From assembly GCA_937926325.1 (NCBI GenBank), contig CALAZQ010000446.1, positions 1 through 18,878 of the forward strand: a DNA stretch of 18,878 bases, read 5' to 3'. The notes beneath the pieces were generated by a model. The model did no database searches. It was given only the letters and a program-made list of their open reading frames with translations, and had not been told where the DNA came from. The stretch is from an uncultured Planctomycetaceae bacterium. GTDB taxonomy: Bacteria; Planctomycetota; Planctomycetia; Pirellulales; UBA1268. The position numbers were made by a program, and so were the translations under genes. Of this stretch, positions 1-6,461 are shown in pieces. The stretch's first letter is position 1. Each line of letters opens with the position of its first letter.

Positions 1-746
1 GCCGGCACCGCGCACCACTCGGTGTGCATCGGGTGGTCGGTAATCCGCTCGGTGCCGATCGGCCGAAAGGTATCGAGGCCGACGTGCAGGGTTACCTCGG
101 CCCGGCCGATGCCTCGGTCACGCAGTTGCTGAAGCAGGTGCGGTGTGAAGTGCAGTCCGGCGGTCGGCGCGGCGGCCGACCCCGGCTGCTCGGCAAAGAC
201 GGTCTGGTAGCGATCGACGTCCTCCCCCCGGGCCTCACCGCCGCGGATATAACCCGGCAGCGGCACGCGGCCAACGCGGGCCAGCAGGGTCGGCGTCGGC
301 TCGTCGGAGAGCGGCTCAACCAGCCAGGTGCCCCCTTCGCCGCGGCCAACCAGGAGGAGTTCGGCAGCATCGGCTCCCGCTGAATCGACCAGCACAATCC
401 GCTCACCGACCACGGGACGGCCCCGGGTTTTGGCCAGGATCGACCAGCGTCGCCGGCTCTCGTCAGCCGGCAGCTCGGCCAAAAAAAGCCCTTCCCATCG
501 CCCTCCGGTGTCAGCCCGCCGGCCAATCAGCCGGGCTGGCACCACCCGGGTGTCGTTGACCACCACCAGATCACCGGGGGCGAGTATCGCCGGGAGCTCA
601 CGAATGCTCGCATGGCGGAGCGAACCGGTCGCCCGCTCCACCACCAAGAGCCGGGCCGCCGCCCGGTCGGCCAGCGGCTCTTGGGCGATGAGCTCCGGCG
701 GCAGTTCGTAGTCATAGCAGTCGGCGGCTTCGGGGTCGGTGTGCAT
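1..746 (-). CDS. queA: S-adenosylmethionine:tRNA ribosyltransferase-isomerase QueA (3' end off window)
   Basis: QueA transfers and isomerises the ribosyl moiety of S-adenosylmethionine onto 7-aminomethyl-7-deazaguanine in tRNA, giving epoxyqueuosine, the penultimate step of queuosine synthesis in the cytoplasm. The frame starts at ATG 746 with MHTDPEAADCYDYELPPELI and stays open to the window edge, giving 248 codons. The family is normally about 340-350 residues, so roughly the last 100 are missing. Recognisable family blocks are YxLPxELIAQxPL near the N-terminus, 'GDLVVVNDTRVVPARL' at about residues 58-73, 'AAPTAGLHFT' around residue 190, and 'VTLHVGLDTFRPI' followed by 'HPMHTEW' at the cut end. 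It diverges from rsmH with a 74-bp gap. No clear Shine-Dalgarno precedes the ATG. The start is chosen because the YELPPELIAQ block begins about 12 residues after it, as in other QueA proteins. Identification is firm; only the C-terminus is unseen. Confidence 0.95.
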   Translation of the reverse strand, partial: MHTDPEAADCYDYELPPELIAQEPLADRAAARLLVVERATGSLRHASIRELPAILAPGDLVVVNDTRVVPARLIGRRADTGGRWEGLFLAELPADESRRRWSILAKTRGRPVVGERIVLVDSAGADAAELLLVGRGEGGTWLVEPLSDEPTPTLLARVGRVPLPGYIRGGEARGEDVDRYQTVFAEQPGSAAAPTAGLHFTPHLLQQLRDRGIGRAEVTLHVGLDTFRPIGTERITDHPMHTEWCAVP

Positions 747-820
747 GCGTCAGAGCGTACCGCACCGCAGATTTTTCTCGCCTTCGTGTTGATAAACTGA
801 GGGTTTCACTGCCCCATCTG
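747..820. promoter_or_regulatory. Divergent intergenic region between queA and rsmH
   Basis: This 74-bp gap separates two divergently transcribed genes, so it must hold start signals for both unless rsmH is leaderless. Its centre (about 771-800) is locally AT-richer than its surroundings, with a T5 run and 'TTGATAAACT'. I cannot assign a convincing -35/-10 pair on either strand. No ribosome binding site of standard quality precedes the rsmH ATG. Confidence 0.35.
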
Positions 821-1750
821 ATGACCAACAGCCGCGTGAGCGAATCCGAATCGAACAAGCAAACGTTCCCCGCGGCCAGCCAGCACGTCAGTGTGATGCC
901 GCGGGAGTCACTCTCGTTTCTCGCCCTCCAGCCCGGCATGACGGTCGTTGATGGCACGCTCGGCGGCGGTGGCCATACCCGGCTCCTGGCCGAGGCCGTT
1001 GGCCCGACGGGCCAGGTGATCGCGATCGATCGTGACCCGGCCGCCATCGATCGGGCCGCCCGGGAACTGGCCGGCCTGCCGATTCGCTTCGCCCAGGCCA
1101 ATTTTCGTGACCTGCCCGAGGTACTCGATGCGGTCGGCAGCGAAGCGGTCGACGGGGTGCTGCTCGACGTCGGCCTGTCGAGCGACCAGCTCGCCGACCG
1201 CAGCCGGGGGTTTTCTTTTGAGGCCGACGGGCCGCTCGACCTGCGGTTTGACCCGACCGAGGGTGAGCCGGCATGGCGGCTCGTCAACCGGCTGCGGCCC
1301 GAGACCCTGGCCGATCTCATCTATGAGTTCGGTGAGGAACGCTACAGCCGCCGCATCGCCCGCAGGATTGCCGCGGCCCGCGAGCGGCAGCCGATCGAAT
1401 CGGCCCGCGACTTCGCCAGGCTGGTCGCCTCCGCCATTCCCCGCCAGTCGCCACCCCCCCGCATCCATCCCGCCACGCGTACCTTCCAGGCGCTGCGAAT
1501 CGCCGTCAACGAAGAGCTCAAAAGCCTGCAGATCGCCCTCGAACGCATCCCGACACGGCTGCGGCCCGGCGGGAGACTGGTGGTGATCTCGTTTCATTCG
1601 CTCGAGGATCGGCTGGTCAAGACTGCCTTTCGCAGCCCCCAGACCTGGGACTGCCTGACCCGGTCGCCGCGGGAGCCGCAGCCCGACGAAGTGGCGGCCA
1701 ATTCCCGTGCCCGGTCGGCCCGGCTGCGGGCAGCCGCCCGCGTGGCCTGA
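821..1750 (+). CDS. rsmH: 16S rRNA (cytosine(1402)-N(4))-methyltransferase RsmH (MraW)
   Basis: RsmH methylates N4 of C1402 in the 16S rRNA P-site using S-adenosylmethionine. The 309-residue product matches the family length. Visible blocks are 'HVSVMPRESL' at 22-31, the AdoMet-binding loop 'VVDGTLGGGGHT' at 42-53, 'DVGLSSDQL' at 116-124, 'GFSFEADGPLDLRFD' at 130-144, 'IHPATRTFQALRIAVNEEL' at 215-233, and 'GGRLVVISFHSLEDRLVK' at 250-267. The first 20 residues before 'HVSVM' are longer than usual, so an in-frame later start is possible. ATG 821 is retained because no better-placed ATG precedes HVSVM. In most bacteria this gene heads the division and cell-wall (dcw) cluster after mraZ. Here there is no mraZ, queA diverges instead, and a LysM membrane protein follows after a gap of about 97 bp. 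Identification is firm. Confidence 0.96.
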   Translation: MTNSRVSESESNKQTFPAASQHVSVMPRESLSFLALQPGMTVVDGTLGGGGHTRLLAEAVGPTGQVIAIDRDPAAIDRAARELAGLPIRFAQANFRDLPEVLDAVGSEAVDGVLLDVGLSSDQLADRSRGFSFEADGPLDLRFDPTEGEPAWRLVNRLRPETLADLIYEFGEERYSRRIARRIAAARERQPIESARDFARLVASAIPRQSPPPRIHPATRTFQALRIAVNEELKSLQIALERIPTRLRPGGRLVVISFHSLEDRLVKTAFRSPQTWDCLTRSPREPQPDEVAANSRARSARLRAAARVA

Positions 1751-1847
1751 TCGCTCTGGCAGCGACGGGTGGGTTTCAGCAGAATCCCCGCCCCACTTCA
1801 GCCTCGGCCGCTGCCGGCCACGAGGCGACACCTCCTGCTGGTCTCGG

Positions 1848-2633
1848 ATGGGACGCGAGTCGCGACTGCTGCTGGCACTGCTCGGCCTGCTGGCCGGTGT
1901 CTTTGTTGCTGCGCTCACAATCAGGCTGTTCAGCCCGCGGCCACCGAAGGGGGCTGGCCCTGACATTCATGCCGCTCCAGCCTCGTCCGCCCCCACTCCG
2001 CTCGTGCCACCCCCGGTGCTCACGCCGCGGCCACGGCCCGAGGCGTCACGGCCCAGACCCGCCGATCGAGCCCCGAAAGACGACGTTGAACGATTCGCTG
2101 CCGGCGAGCTGCCGACGCTCAAGCCACCGATCGCCGCCGACCGAGTCGAGCCCCGTGCAGCCAATACGACAGCGAGATTTTCAGCGTCAAAAAACCTCAC
2201 CCGGCTGGTATCGAACGACGAACCGGTCACGGCCGCTGCCCCTCCGTGGCAGGCGGCCGATCAGCCGCGGCTGCAGCCCGCCGCGGCTGGGACTTCCGTG
2301 AGCCTCCAACCGCCGGTCCCGCCACCGCCCGCACCCCAGACAGCCACAGCTGCCGCACCCCGAGCCTTCGAATCGCCTCCGGTTCCCGCTCCATCAACTC
2401 CGCCGCCAGGCCCACCCCCGGTCACCCCAGGCGAGCCCTACGTCGTCGTTGCCGACGACTGCTGGTGGAGCATCGCCGAACGAGCCTATGGCGATGGACG
2501 TTACTACCGCAGCCTGTTCGCCTGGAATCGGGTGATCGACCCGGAGATTTCCCTGGCCGCCGGAACGACGCTGGAGATTCCCCCGCCGGCACGGCTGCAA
2601 CTCGCCTGGCCCCGGCTGGTTCCTACAGATTGA
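1848..2633 (+). CDS. Membrane-anchored, proline-rich LysM-domain protein
   Basis: The 261-residue product begins MGRESRLLLALLGLLAGVF. One hydrophobic segment at about residues 6-27 is followed by RLFSPRPPK, which predicts a single-pass anchor or uncleaved signal with the rest outside the cytoplasmic membrane. Residues 35-195 form a low-complexity linker rich in Pro and Ala, probably extended. The C-terminal domain (about 198-246) starts YVVVADDCWWSIAERAYGDG, continues with a 'YYRSLFAWNRVIDP' helix-like segment, and ends in 'LAAGTTLEIPP'. This is a LysM fold with the usual 'ready to use motif-x-N' pattern; LysM domains bind N-acetylglucosamine-containing glycans such as peptidoglycan. The frame is open upstream into rsmH, but ATG 1848 is chosen because it directly precedes the membrane segment. 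No good Shine-Dalgarno is visible. It lies immediately downstream of rsmH, the slot usually held by ftsL. A cell-envelope or division role is inferred only. Confidence 0.82.
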   Translation: MGRESRLLLALLGLLAGVFVAALTIRLFSPRPPKGAGPDIHAAPASSAPTPLVPPPVLTPRPRPEASRPRPADRAPKDDVERFAAGELPTLKPPIAADRVEPRAANTTARFSASKNLTRLVSNDEPVTAAAPPWQAADQPRLQPAAAGTSVSLQPPVPPPPAPQTATAAAPRAFESPPVPAPSTPPPGPPPVTPGEPYVVVADDCWWSIAERAYGDGRYYRSLFAWNRVIDPEISLAAGTTLEIPPPARLQLAWPRLVPTD

Positions 2634-2739
2634 GCCGCGCGAAACCGCTCTGGTTCCGGCCGCAGGCCACCGCTACCGTCCGCCACTCACCGCTGGCGGC
2701 TGCACCGCCCGGTGGCAAACCTCTGGAAGTGGTGGTCGC

Positions 2740-3720
2740 ATGCTGGTTGGTCGCGTCAGTTTCAAACATCTCGTTTCGCTGCTGCTTGTTTTCATCGGTC
2801 TGGCCACCACGACAGCGGCGAGAGCAGCCGGCTATCGCACCGCCAACTTCGTGATCGAGGCACCGTCGGACCAGCTGGCCCGGCGGATCGGCGATGCCGC
2901 CGAGCAGTACCGTCACGATCTGGCCGTCGAATGGACCGGCCAGCCGCTGCCCCGCTGGAGCCGCCCCTGCCCGATTACCGCGCAGGTCGCCCCGAACCTC
3001 GGTGCCGGCGGAGCCACCAGCTTCGTCTTCGACCGCGGTGAGGTCTTCAACTGGACGATGACCATTCAGGGCAGCGAAGAACGGATCCTCGACTCGGTCC
3101 TGCCCCACGAAATCACCCATACGATCTTTGCCAGCCATTTTCGGCAGCCGCTGCCGCGGTGGGCCGACGAAGGCGCCTGCACGACGGTCGAACACCCGGT
3201 CGAGCGGGCCCGGCAGCACCGCATGCTGATTGAGTTTCTGCGGACCGGCCGCGGCATCGCCTTTCCGGAAATGTTCGCCATGCGAGAGTACCCCACCGAT
3301 GTTCTGCCACTCTATGCCCAAGGCTATTCGCTGGCCCGGTACCTGATCGAACGCGGCGGCCGTCGCCGCTATGTCGCCTTTGTTGGGGACGGCCTCGATG
3401 GCAACGATTGGGCCGCCGCCCTCGGACGTCACTATGGCGTCGGCGACCTGGCCAATCTGCAGCAGACCTGGCTCGACTGGGTGAAGAAGGGCTGCCCGGC
3501 TCCGCCTGCGGCCCTCGCAGCCGCCATGCCAGAACCCGCCAACTGGTCACCGACCACCCGGGGCCAGAGCCCGGACCCTGCCGCCCGCCGACAGCCGAGC
3601 CGCGAACGGCTGGCCACCACTACCAGCCGGCAGTCGATCTACGTGCTGCAGGCCCGGCGGACCCAACGCCAAGGCGGCGGCAGCTTGGCGACAGAGGCAA
3701 CGCCCGTCACCCGCCGGTGA
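2740..3720 (+). CDS. Secreted zinc metallopeptidase-like protein (HExxH gluzincin / peptidase MA type)
   Basis: The 326-residue product starts with a clear signal peptide (residues 1-30: VGRVSFKH, a hydrophobic core LVSLLLVFIGLA, then TAARAA before Gly31). The mature part contains 'LPHEITHTIFASHF' with HEITH at 123-127, and 'WADEGA' at 141-146, where Glu144 follows the second His by 17 residues. This is the HExxH...E zinc-site arrangement of gluzincin peptidases of the peptidase-MA-like group. A conserved 'YAQGYSLARYLIERGG' helix at 192-207 is also typical of that group. Residues from about 255 to the end are low-complexity, rich in Pro, Arg, Thr and Gln, and probably disordered. ATG 2740 is preceded by a weak purine-rich stretch (GGAAG near 2725). 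It follows the LysM gene by 106 bp on the same strand and may be cotranscribed. Its 3' end overlaps the convergent cdsA-like gene by 14 bp. The substrate is unknown; catalytic activity is inferred from the intact motif. Confidence 0.8.
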   Translation: MLVGRVSFKHLVSLLLVFIGLATTTAARAAGYRTANFVIEAPSDQLARRIGDAAEQYRHDLAVEWTGQPLPRWSRPCPITAQVAPNLGAGGATSFVFDRGEVFNWTMTIQGSEERILDSVLPHEITHTIFASHFRQPLPRWADEGACTTVEHPVERARQHRMLIEFLRTGRGIAFPEMFAMREYPTDVLPLYAQGYSLARYLIERGGRRRYVAFVGDGLDGNDWAAALGRHYGVGDLANLQQTWLDWVKKGCPAPPAALAAAMPEPANWSPTTRGQSPDPAARRQPSRERLATTTSRQSIYVLQARRTQRQGGGSLATEATPVTRR

Positions 3721-4663
3721 CGAGCACCGTCATGTGGTAGAAGACCGGCGCGGCGAAGCAGATCGAGTCGATCCGGTCGAGCACGCCGCCGTGGCCGGCC
3801 ACGAGGGTGCCATAATCCTTGACCCCGCGGTCCCGCTTGATCGCTGACATCGTCATGCCGCCGGCGAAGCCCATCACCGCCACCACCAGGCCGGCCACCG
3901 CCGCCTGCCAGGGCTGGTAAGGGGGCGCGGCCCACCAGAGCACCGCCGCCAGCAGCGCCGTGCTGGTGGCCCCGCCCAGCAGCCCCTCCCAGGTGCGATT
4001 GGAACTGACCGCGGCAGCCACCAGCCGCTGGCCGAGCACCCGGCTCCAGACATACTGCATGCAGTCGGCAAACTGGACCAGCAGGATCAGAAAGAAGAGC
4101 AGCCGAAAGTTGGCGTCACGGCCGCCGGCGGCCGCCGTGTCGATCGGCAGTTCGAGCAATGCCGGGGCGAACGAGAGGCAGTAGACGCAGACCACCAGGC
4201 CCGCCTGAATCTTCGCGGTCCGCTCGAGAAATCGCTTGTAGTCTCCCGCCACCGCTGACCGGGCGAGGACGAACAGGGTGGCATAGACCGGCAGGAAGAC
4301 ACTGTAGATGTCGTACCGGTTCATCCCCACCAGCACATAGTGCAGCGGCGTGAACAGGAAGAACACCCAGAAGAGCGAGCGGTGGTCCCCCTTGCGGGTC
4401 GGCGTGAGGGTGATGAACTCCCGCAGGGCCCAGAACGAGACCAGCCCGAAGAGGGTCACGGTGGCGGTTGACCCCAGCCAGAAGGCCGCCGCCAGGACGC
4501 TGCAGAGAATCCACCAACCCCGGATCCGCAGGTTGAAGGTTCGCACGGCAGCCGCGTCGATGCCCCGGTCGGGATGCCGTTTGAGAAACTGGCCCACGGC
4601 GGTGACCAGCAGCAACAGCAGCAGGACACCGGCAATCAGAGCAATGGTACGGATGTCGTTCAC
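3707..4663 (-). CDS. CDP-diacylglycerol synthase (phosphatidate cytidylyltransferase), CdsA/YnbB-like
   Basis: The 318-residue integral membrane protein would convert phosphatidate and CTP to CDP-diacylglycerol, the precursor of bacterial phospholipids. About eight hydrophobic segments are visible, beginning with residues 6-22 and about 50-80. The family signature lies at residues 273-299: 'SAIKRDRGVKD' followed by 'GHGGVLDRIDS', giving the expected K-R-x4-K-D and H-G-G-x-x-D-R-x-D elements. Between them the sequence reads YGTLVAG where the common form has L-[I/F]-P-G, a mild deviation. An upstream 'SSNRTWEGLLGG' block, equivalent to the K-T-W-E-G block of CdsA, is also present. Translation appears to start at GTG 4663, 22 bp after the acyltransferase stop, in one operon with it. 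Pairing with a PlsC-like acyltransferase suggests successive steps on the same lipid. It could be the sole CdsA or a second, YnbB-type copy; this window cannot decide. Confidence 0.9.
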   Translation of the reverse strand: MNDIRTIALIAGVLLLLLLVTAVGQFLKRHPDRGIDAAAVRTFNLRIRGWWILCSVLAAAFWLGSTATVTLFGLVSFWALREFITLTPTRKGDHRSLFWVFFLFTPLHYVLVGMNRYDIYSVFLPVYATLFVLARSAVAGDYKRFLERTAKIQAGLVVCVYCLSFAPALLELPIDTAAAGGRDANFRLLFFLILLVQFADCMQYVWSRVLGQRLVAAAVSSNRTWEGLLGGATSTALLAAVLWWAAPPYQPWQAAVAGLVVAVMGFAGGMTMSAIKRDRGVKDYGTLVAGHGGVLDRIDSICFAAPVFYHMTVLVTGG

Positions 4664-4685
4664 GGTCAGACCGCCCGCTGGCCGG

Positions 4686-5354
4686 CTACTCCTTCAGCGA
4701 CAGGACGGCCCGTCGAGCGCGGGCGAGAAAATCGAGTTTGGCCTCATCACGCTCCAGCCAGAGCGGCGGACCAAAACTGATGCACGACAGGAGTGGCACC
4801 GGCAGGAACTCACCCCGTGGCAGCACCCGGTTGAGGTTGTCGATGTGGACCGGAATCAGTTCGATGTCGGGCCGCTTCTTGGCCAGGTAGTAGAGGCCAC
4901 TTTTGAACTCACCGACTTCACCGGTCACGCTCCGGCTGCCCTCGGGAAAGACGATCAGGGAAAAGGTCGTGCCCGCCTCCCGCAGCATCAGATCGACGGG
5001 GCTCTGATGCACCTTGATGTCGGTTCGGTCGATCAGGATCGCATCGAATACTTCCTGGGCCAGCCACTGCCGCACCGGGCCGCCCGACCAATAGTCCTTC
5101 GCCGCCACCGGCCGCGTCACCTCCCGCACCAGCCGTGGCAATGACGCCCAGATCAGCAGGGCGTCGAGATGGCTGGTGTGATTGGCAAAATAGACCCGTT
5201 GGCAGGTGTCGGGCTGGCTGGCAATCCACCGCACGCTGGCCCCGGCCAGCAGCCGGGCGAGCCCGGCCAGCCCCAACCCGGTCAGCCGGCACAGCGGAGT
5301 CCGGCTCACTGGCTGCGTGAGGGGCGGCGGGGAAAGGTCAGCAGGAGCAAGCAT
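4686..5354 (-). CDS. PlsC-like 1-acyl-sn-glycerol-3-phosphate acyltransferase family protein
   Basis: The 222-residue product belongs to the PlsC/LPLAT acyltransferases, which transfer an acyl chain to lysophosphatidate or related acceptors at the inner face of the cytoplasmic membrane. The catalytic H-x4-D motif is intact in 'YFANHTSHLDALL' (His59, Asp64). 'FPEGSRS' at 136-142 corresponds to block III, which binds the glycerol phosphate, and 'IPVHIDNLNRVLPRG' at 167-181 fits block IV. A moderately hydrophobic N-terminal stretch at about 22-38 may contact the membrane. The length is at the shorter end of the family. Start ATG 5354 has no obvious Shine-Dalgarno and lies 42 bp after the stop of the MBL-fold gene. 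The downstream cdsA-like gene begins 22 bp later, so this enzyme probably feeds phosphatidate to it. The exact acyl donor and acceptor are not determined by sequence; it could act on another lipid alcohol. Confidence 0.9.
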   Translation of the reverse strand: MLAPADLSPPPLTQPVSRTPLCRLTGLGLAGLARLLAGASVRWIASQPDTCQRVYFANHTSHLDALLIWASLPRLVREVTRPVAAKDYWSGGPVRQWLAQEVFDAILIDRTDIKVHQSPVDLMLREAGTTFSLIVFPEGSRSVTGEVGEFKSGLYYLAKKRPDIELIPVHIDNLNRVLPRGEFLPVPLLSCISFGPPLWLERDEAKLDFLARARRAVLSLKE

Positions 5355-5396
5355 CGGAAACTGGCGAGTGAGGATGGAGAGCGGGGAGCCGAGTGG

Positions 5397-6071
5397 TCAG
5401 CGTGCCGAAACGAAGGGGTTGTGCTGTTTCTCGTGACCGATCGTTGTCGGCTCGCCATGCCCCGGCAGGACGACGGCCGAGTCGGGAAGGGAATAGAGGT
5501 GCTCGACAATGCCCGCCGCCAGGGCCGCGAAATCGCCGTCGGGAAAATCGGTCCGCCCGATGCCCTCATGAAACAATACGTCGCCGGCGAATACCAGAAC
5601 CGGATCGGTCGGAAACCAGAAGACGACATGCCCCCGGGAATGGCCGGGAATCTCGGCGACGGAAGCCTCCAGCCCGGCAAACGGAATCGGCAGACCCTGC
5701 CGGAGGAGGGTGTCGGCCGGTGGACTGGTTACGGAAATCCCATAGCCGGCCGACAGATTGGCGACCGGGTCGGTCAATTTGTCGGCATCGGCATGGCCGA
5801 TCATAACCGGCGTTTGCGGCCAACGCTCACGCAGCGGGGCAACCCCGGCGATATGGTCCGAATGCCCATGCGTGAGCACGAGTGCCGCTGGCTCGAGCCC
5901 TTCACCCTCGAGCAGATTCACGATTGCCTCGGGCTCAAAGCCGGGGTCAACCACGAGGCAGCCCGGCTGACCGGCCCGCCGGACGATGTAGCTGTTTTCA
6001 GCAAACGGCCGCGAGATCACCCGGAAGACCTCAAGCGGGCCGGCAGTCACGAGCGGTGTCGAAGGGGCCAT
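5397..6071 (-). CDS. MBL-fold metallo-hydrolase, glyoxalase II-like
   Basis: The 224-residue protein has the full set of metallo-beta-lactamase-fold metal ligands: 'THGHSDHIAG' (His68, His70, Asp72, His73), 'IPGHSRGHVV' (His144), 'FAGDVLF' (Asp164) and 'LPGHGEPTT' (His205). The 'GDVLFHEGIGRTDFPDGD' stretch and the ending 'IGHEKQHNPFV' are hallmarks of the short glyoxalase II/YcbL-type hydrolases, which cleave thioesters such as S-lactoylglutathione. These lack the C-terminal domain of classical glyoxalase II that recognises glutathione, so the thiol substrate may differ. There is no signal peptide, so it is cytoplasmic. ATG 6071 opens the operon that continues with the PlsC-like and CdsA-like genes. 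No strong ribosome binding site precedes it, so transcripts may be nearly leaderless or use weak initiation. A functional link to lipid synthesis is suggested only by position. Confidence 0.88.
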   Translation of the reverse strand: MAPSTPLVTAGPLEVFRVISRPFAENSYIVRRAGQPGCLVVDPGFEPEAIVNLLEGEGLEPAALVLTHGHSDHIAGVAPLRERWPQTPVMIGHADADKLTDPVANLSAGYGISVTSPPADTLLRQGLPIPFAGLEASVAEIPGHSRGHVVFWFPTDPVLVFAGDVLFHEGIGRTDFPDGDFAALAAGIVEHLYSLPDSAVVLPGHGEPTTIGHEKQHNPFVSAR

Positions 6072-6175
6072 GACAGAGCATTCGAATAACGGTTCAGGGT
6101 CGATCGCGAGCCTCTACTCTATCCGCAACACCACCCAGAACGGCAGGGGGGCGGCGGCCCGAAAAACGCCCCTGG

Positions 6176-6199
6176 CCGGCTCTGGCCCGCCGGTTTTTT
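6176..6199 (+). terminator. Terminator-like hairpin with T6 tail in the DUF1571 leader region
   Basis: A 5-bp stem CCGGC (6176-6180) and GCCGG (6189-6193) with an 8-base loop is followed directly by six T residues (6194-6199). The form is that of a short intrinsic terminator or attenuator on the plus strand. An A5 run lies just upstream (about 6162-6166) and could pair with the T run in an alternative fold. No plus-strand gene lies upstream, so it would act on the DUF1571 leader transcript or end a small RNA. The stem is short and the call is tentative. Confidence 0.3.
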
Positions 6200-6448
6200 G
6201 CCATGGCTCCCTGCGGCCGCGATCGCTACCGTTTCGCAACCGTGGCAAGTCGGCGGCCCCCGCCGAGCCACCGGGGCCGGTTGCAGGGGTTCGTCCGGTC
6301 GTTCGCAAGGTGCGGATGAGGCGACCCACGGCAAGAACAGCAACGCCGCGGCGATCCGCGGAGCGATACCGTTCAAGCAGCTTTCCCAGCGTGTCCTCAC
6401 CGCGATTCCGCGACACCTGGTGATCGATGGCCATTCGAACGATCCAAT

Positions 6449-6453
6449 GGAGG
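6449..6453 (+). promoter_or_regulatory. Shine-Dalgarno site deciding the DUF1571 gene start
   Basis: GGAGG lies 8 bases before ATG 6462. This favours ATG 6462 over the in-frame ATG 6447, which overlaps the site itself, and over starts further upstream in the long open frame. Confidence 0.75.
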
Positions 6454-6461
6454 ATTCTGGC

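Larger units (their letters stand above)
6072..6461. other. 390-bp divergent intergenic region, no convincing gene
   Basis: This gap separates the minus-strand MBL/acyltransferase/cdsA operon from the plus-strand DUF1571 gene. It should contain both promoters. Short open frames run through it on both strands (for example 6114-6434 minus, 106 codons), but they lack ribosome binding sites, are rich in Arg, Pro and Gly, and match nothing I recognise. The stretch holds a GC hairpin with a T6 run (6176-6199) and a small 'CCGCGG' palindrome pair near 6350. I could not assign a reliable -35/-10 pair. Confidence 0.5.

Noticed and set aside
908..1966. Minus-strand open frame of 352 codons across rsmH
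   Set aside because: It is antisense to the clearly conserved rsmH, and its composition is typical of an opposite-strand shadow.
2680..2699. CCGCCA/TGGCGG hairpin between the LysM and peptidase-like genes
   Set aside because: A 6-bp stem without a T run is common by chance in GC-rich DNA; it is not a credible intrinsic terminator.
5169..6089. Plus-strand open frame of 306 codons opposite the MBL-fold and acyltransferase genes
   Set aside because: Both minus-strand genes have intact catalytic motifs; the plus frame has none and crosses the gap between them.
6114..6434. Small minus-strand open frame of 106 codons in the divergent gap
   Set aside because: No ribosome binding site, no recognisable domain, Arg/Gly-rich composition; it would also run into the MBL promoter region.
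6198..6461. Upstream extension of the DUF1571 frame
   Set aside because: The GGAGG at 6449-6453 and the signal peptide position both point to ATG 6462; the extension would put about 88 residues before the signal.
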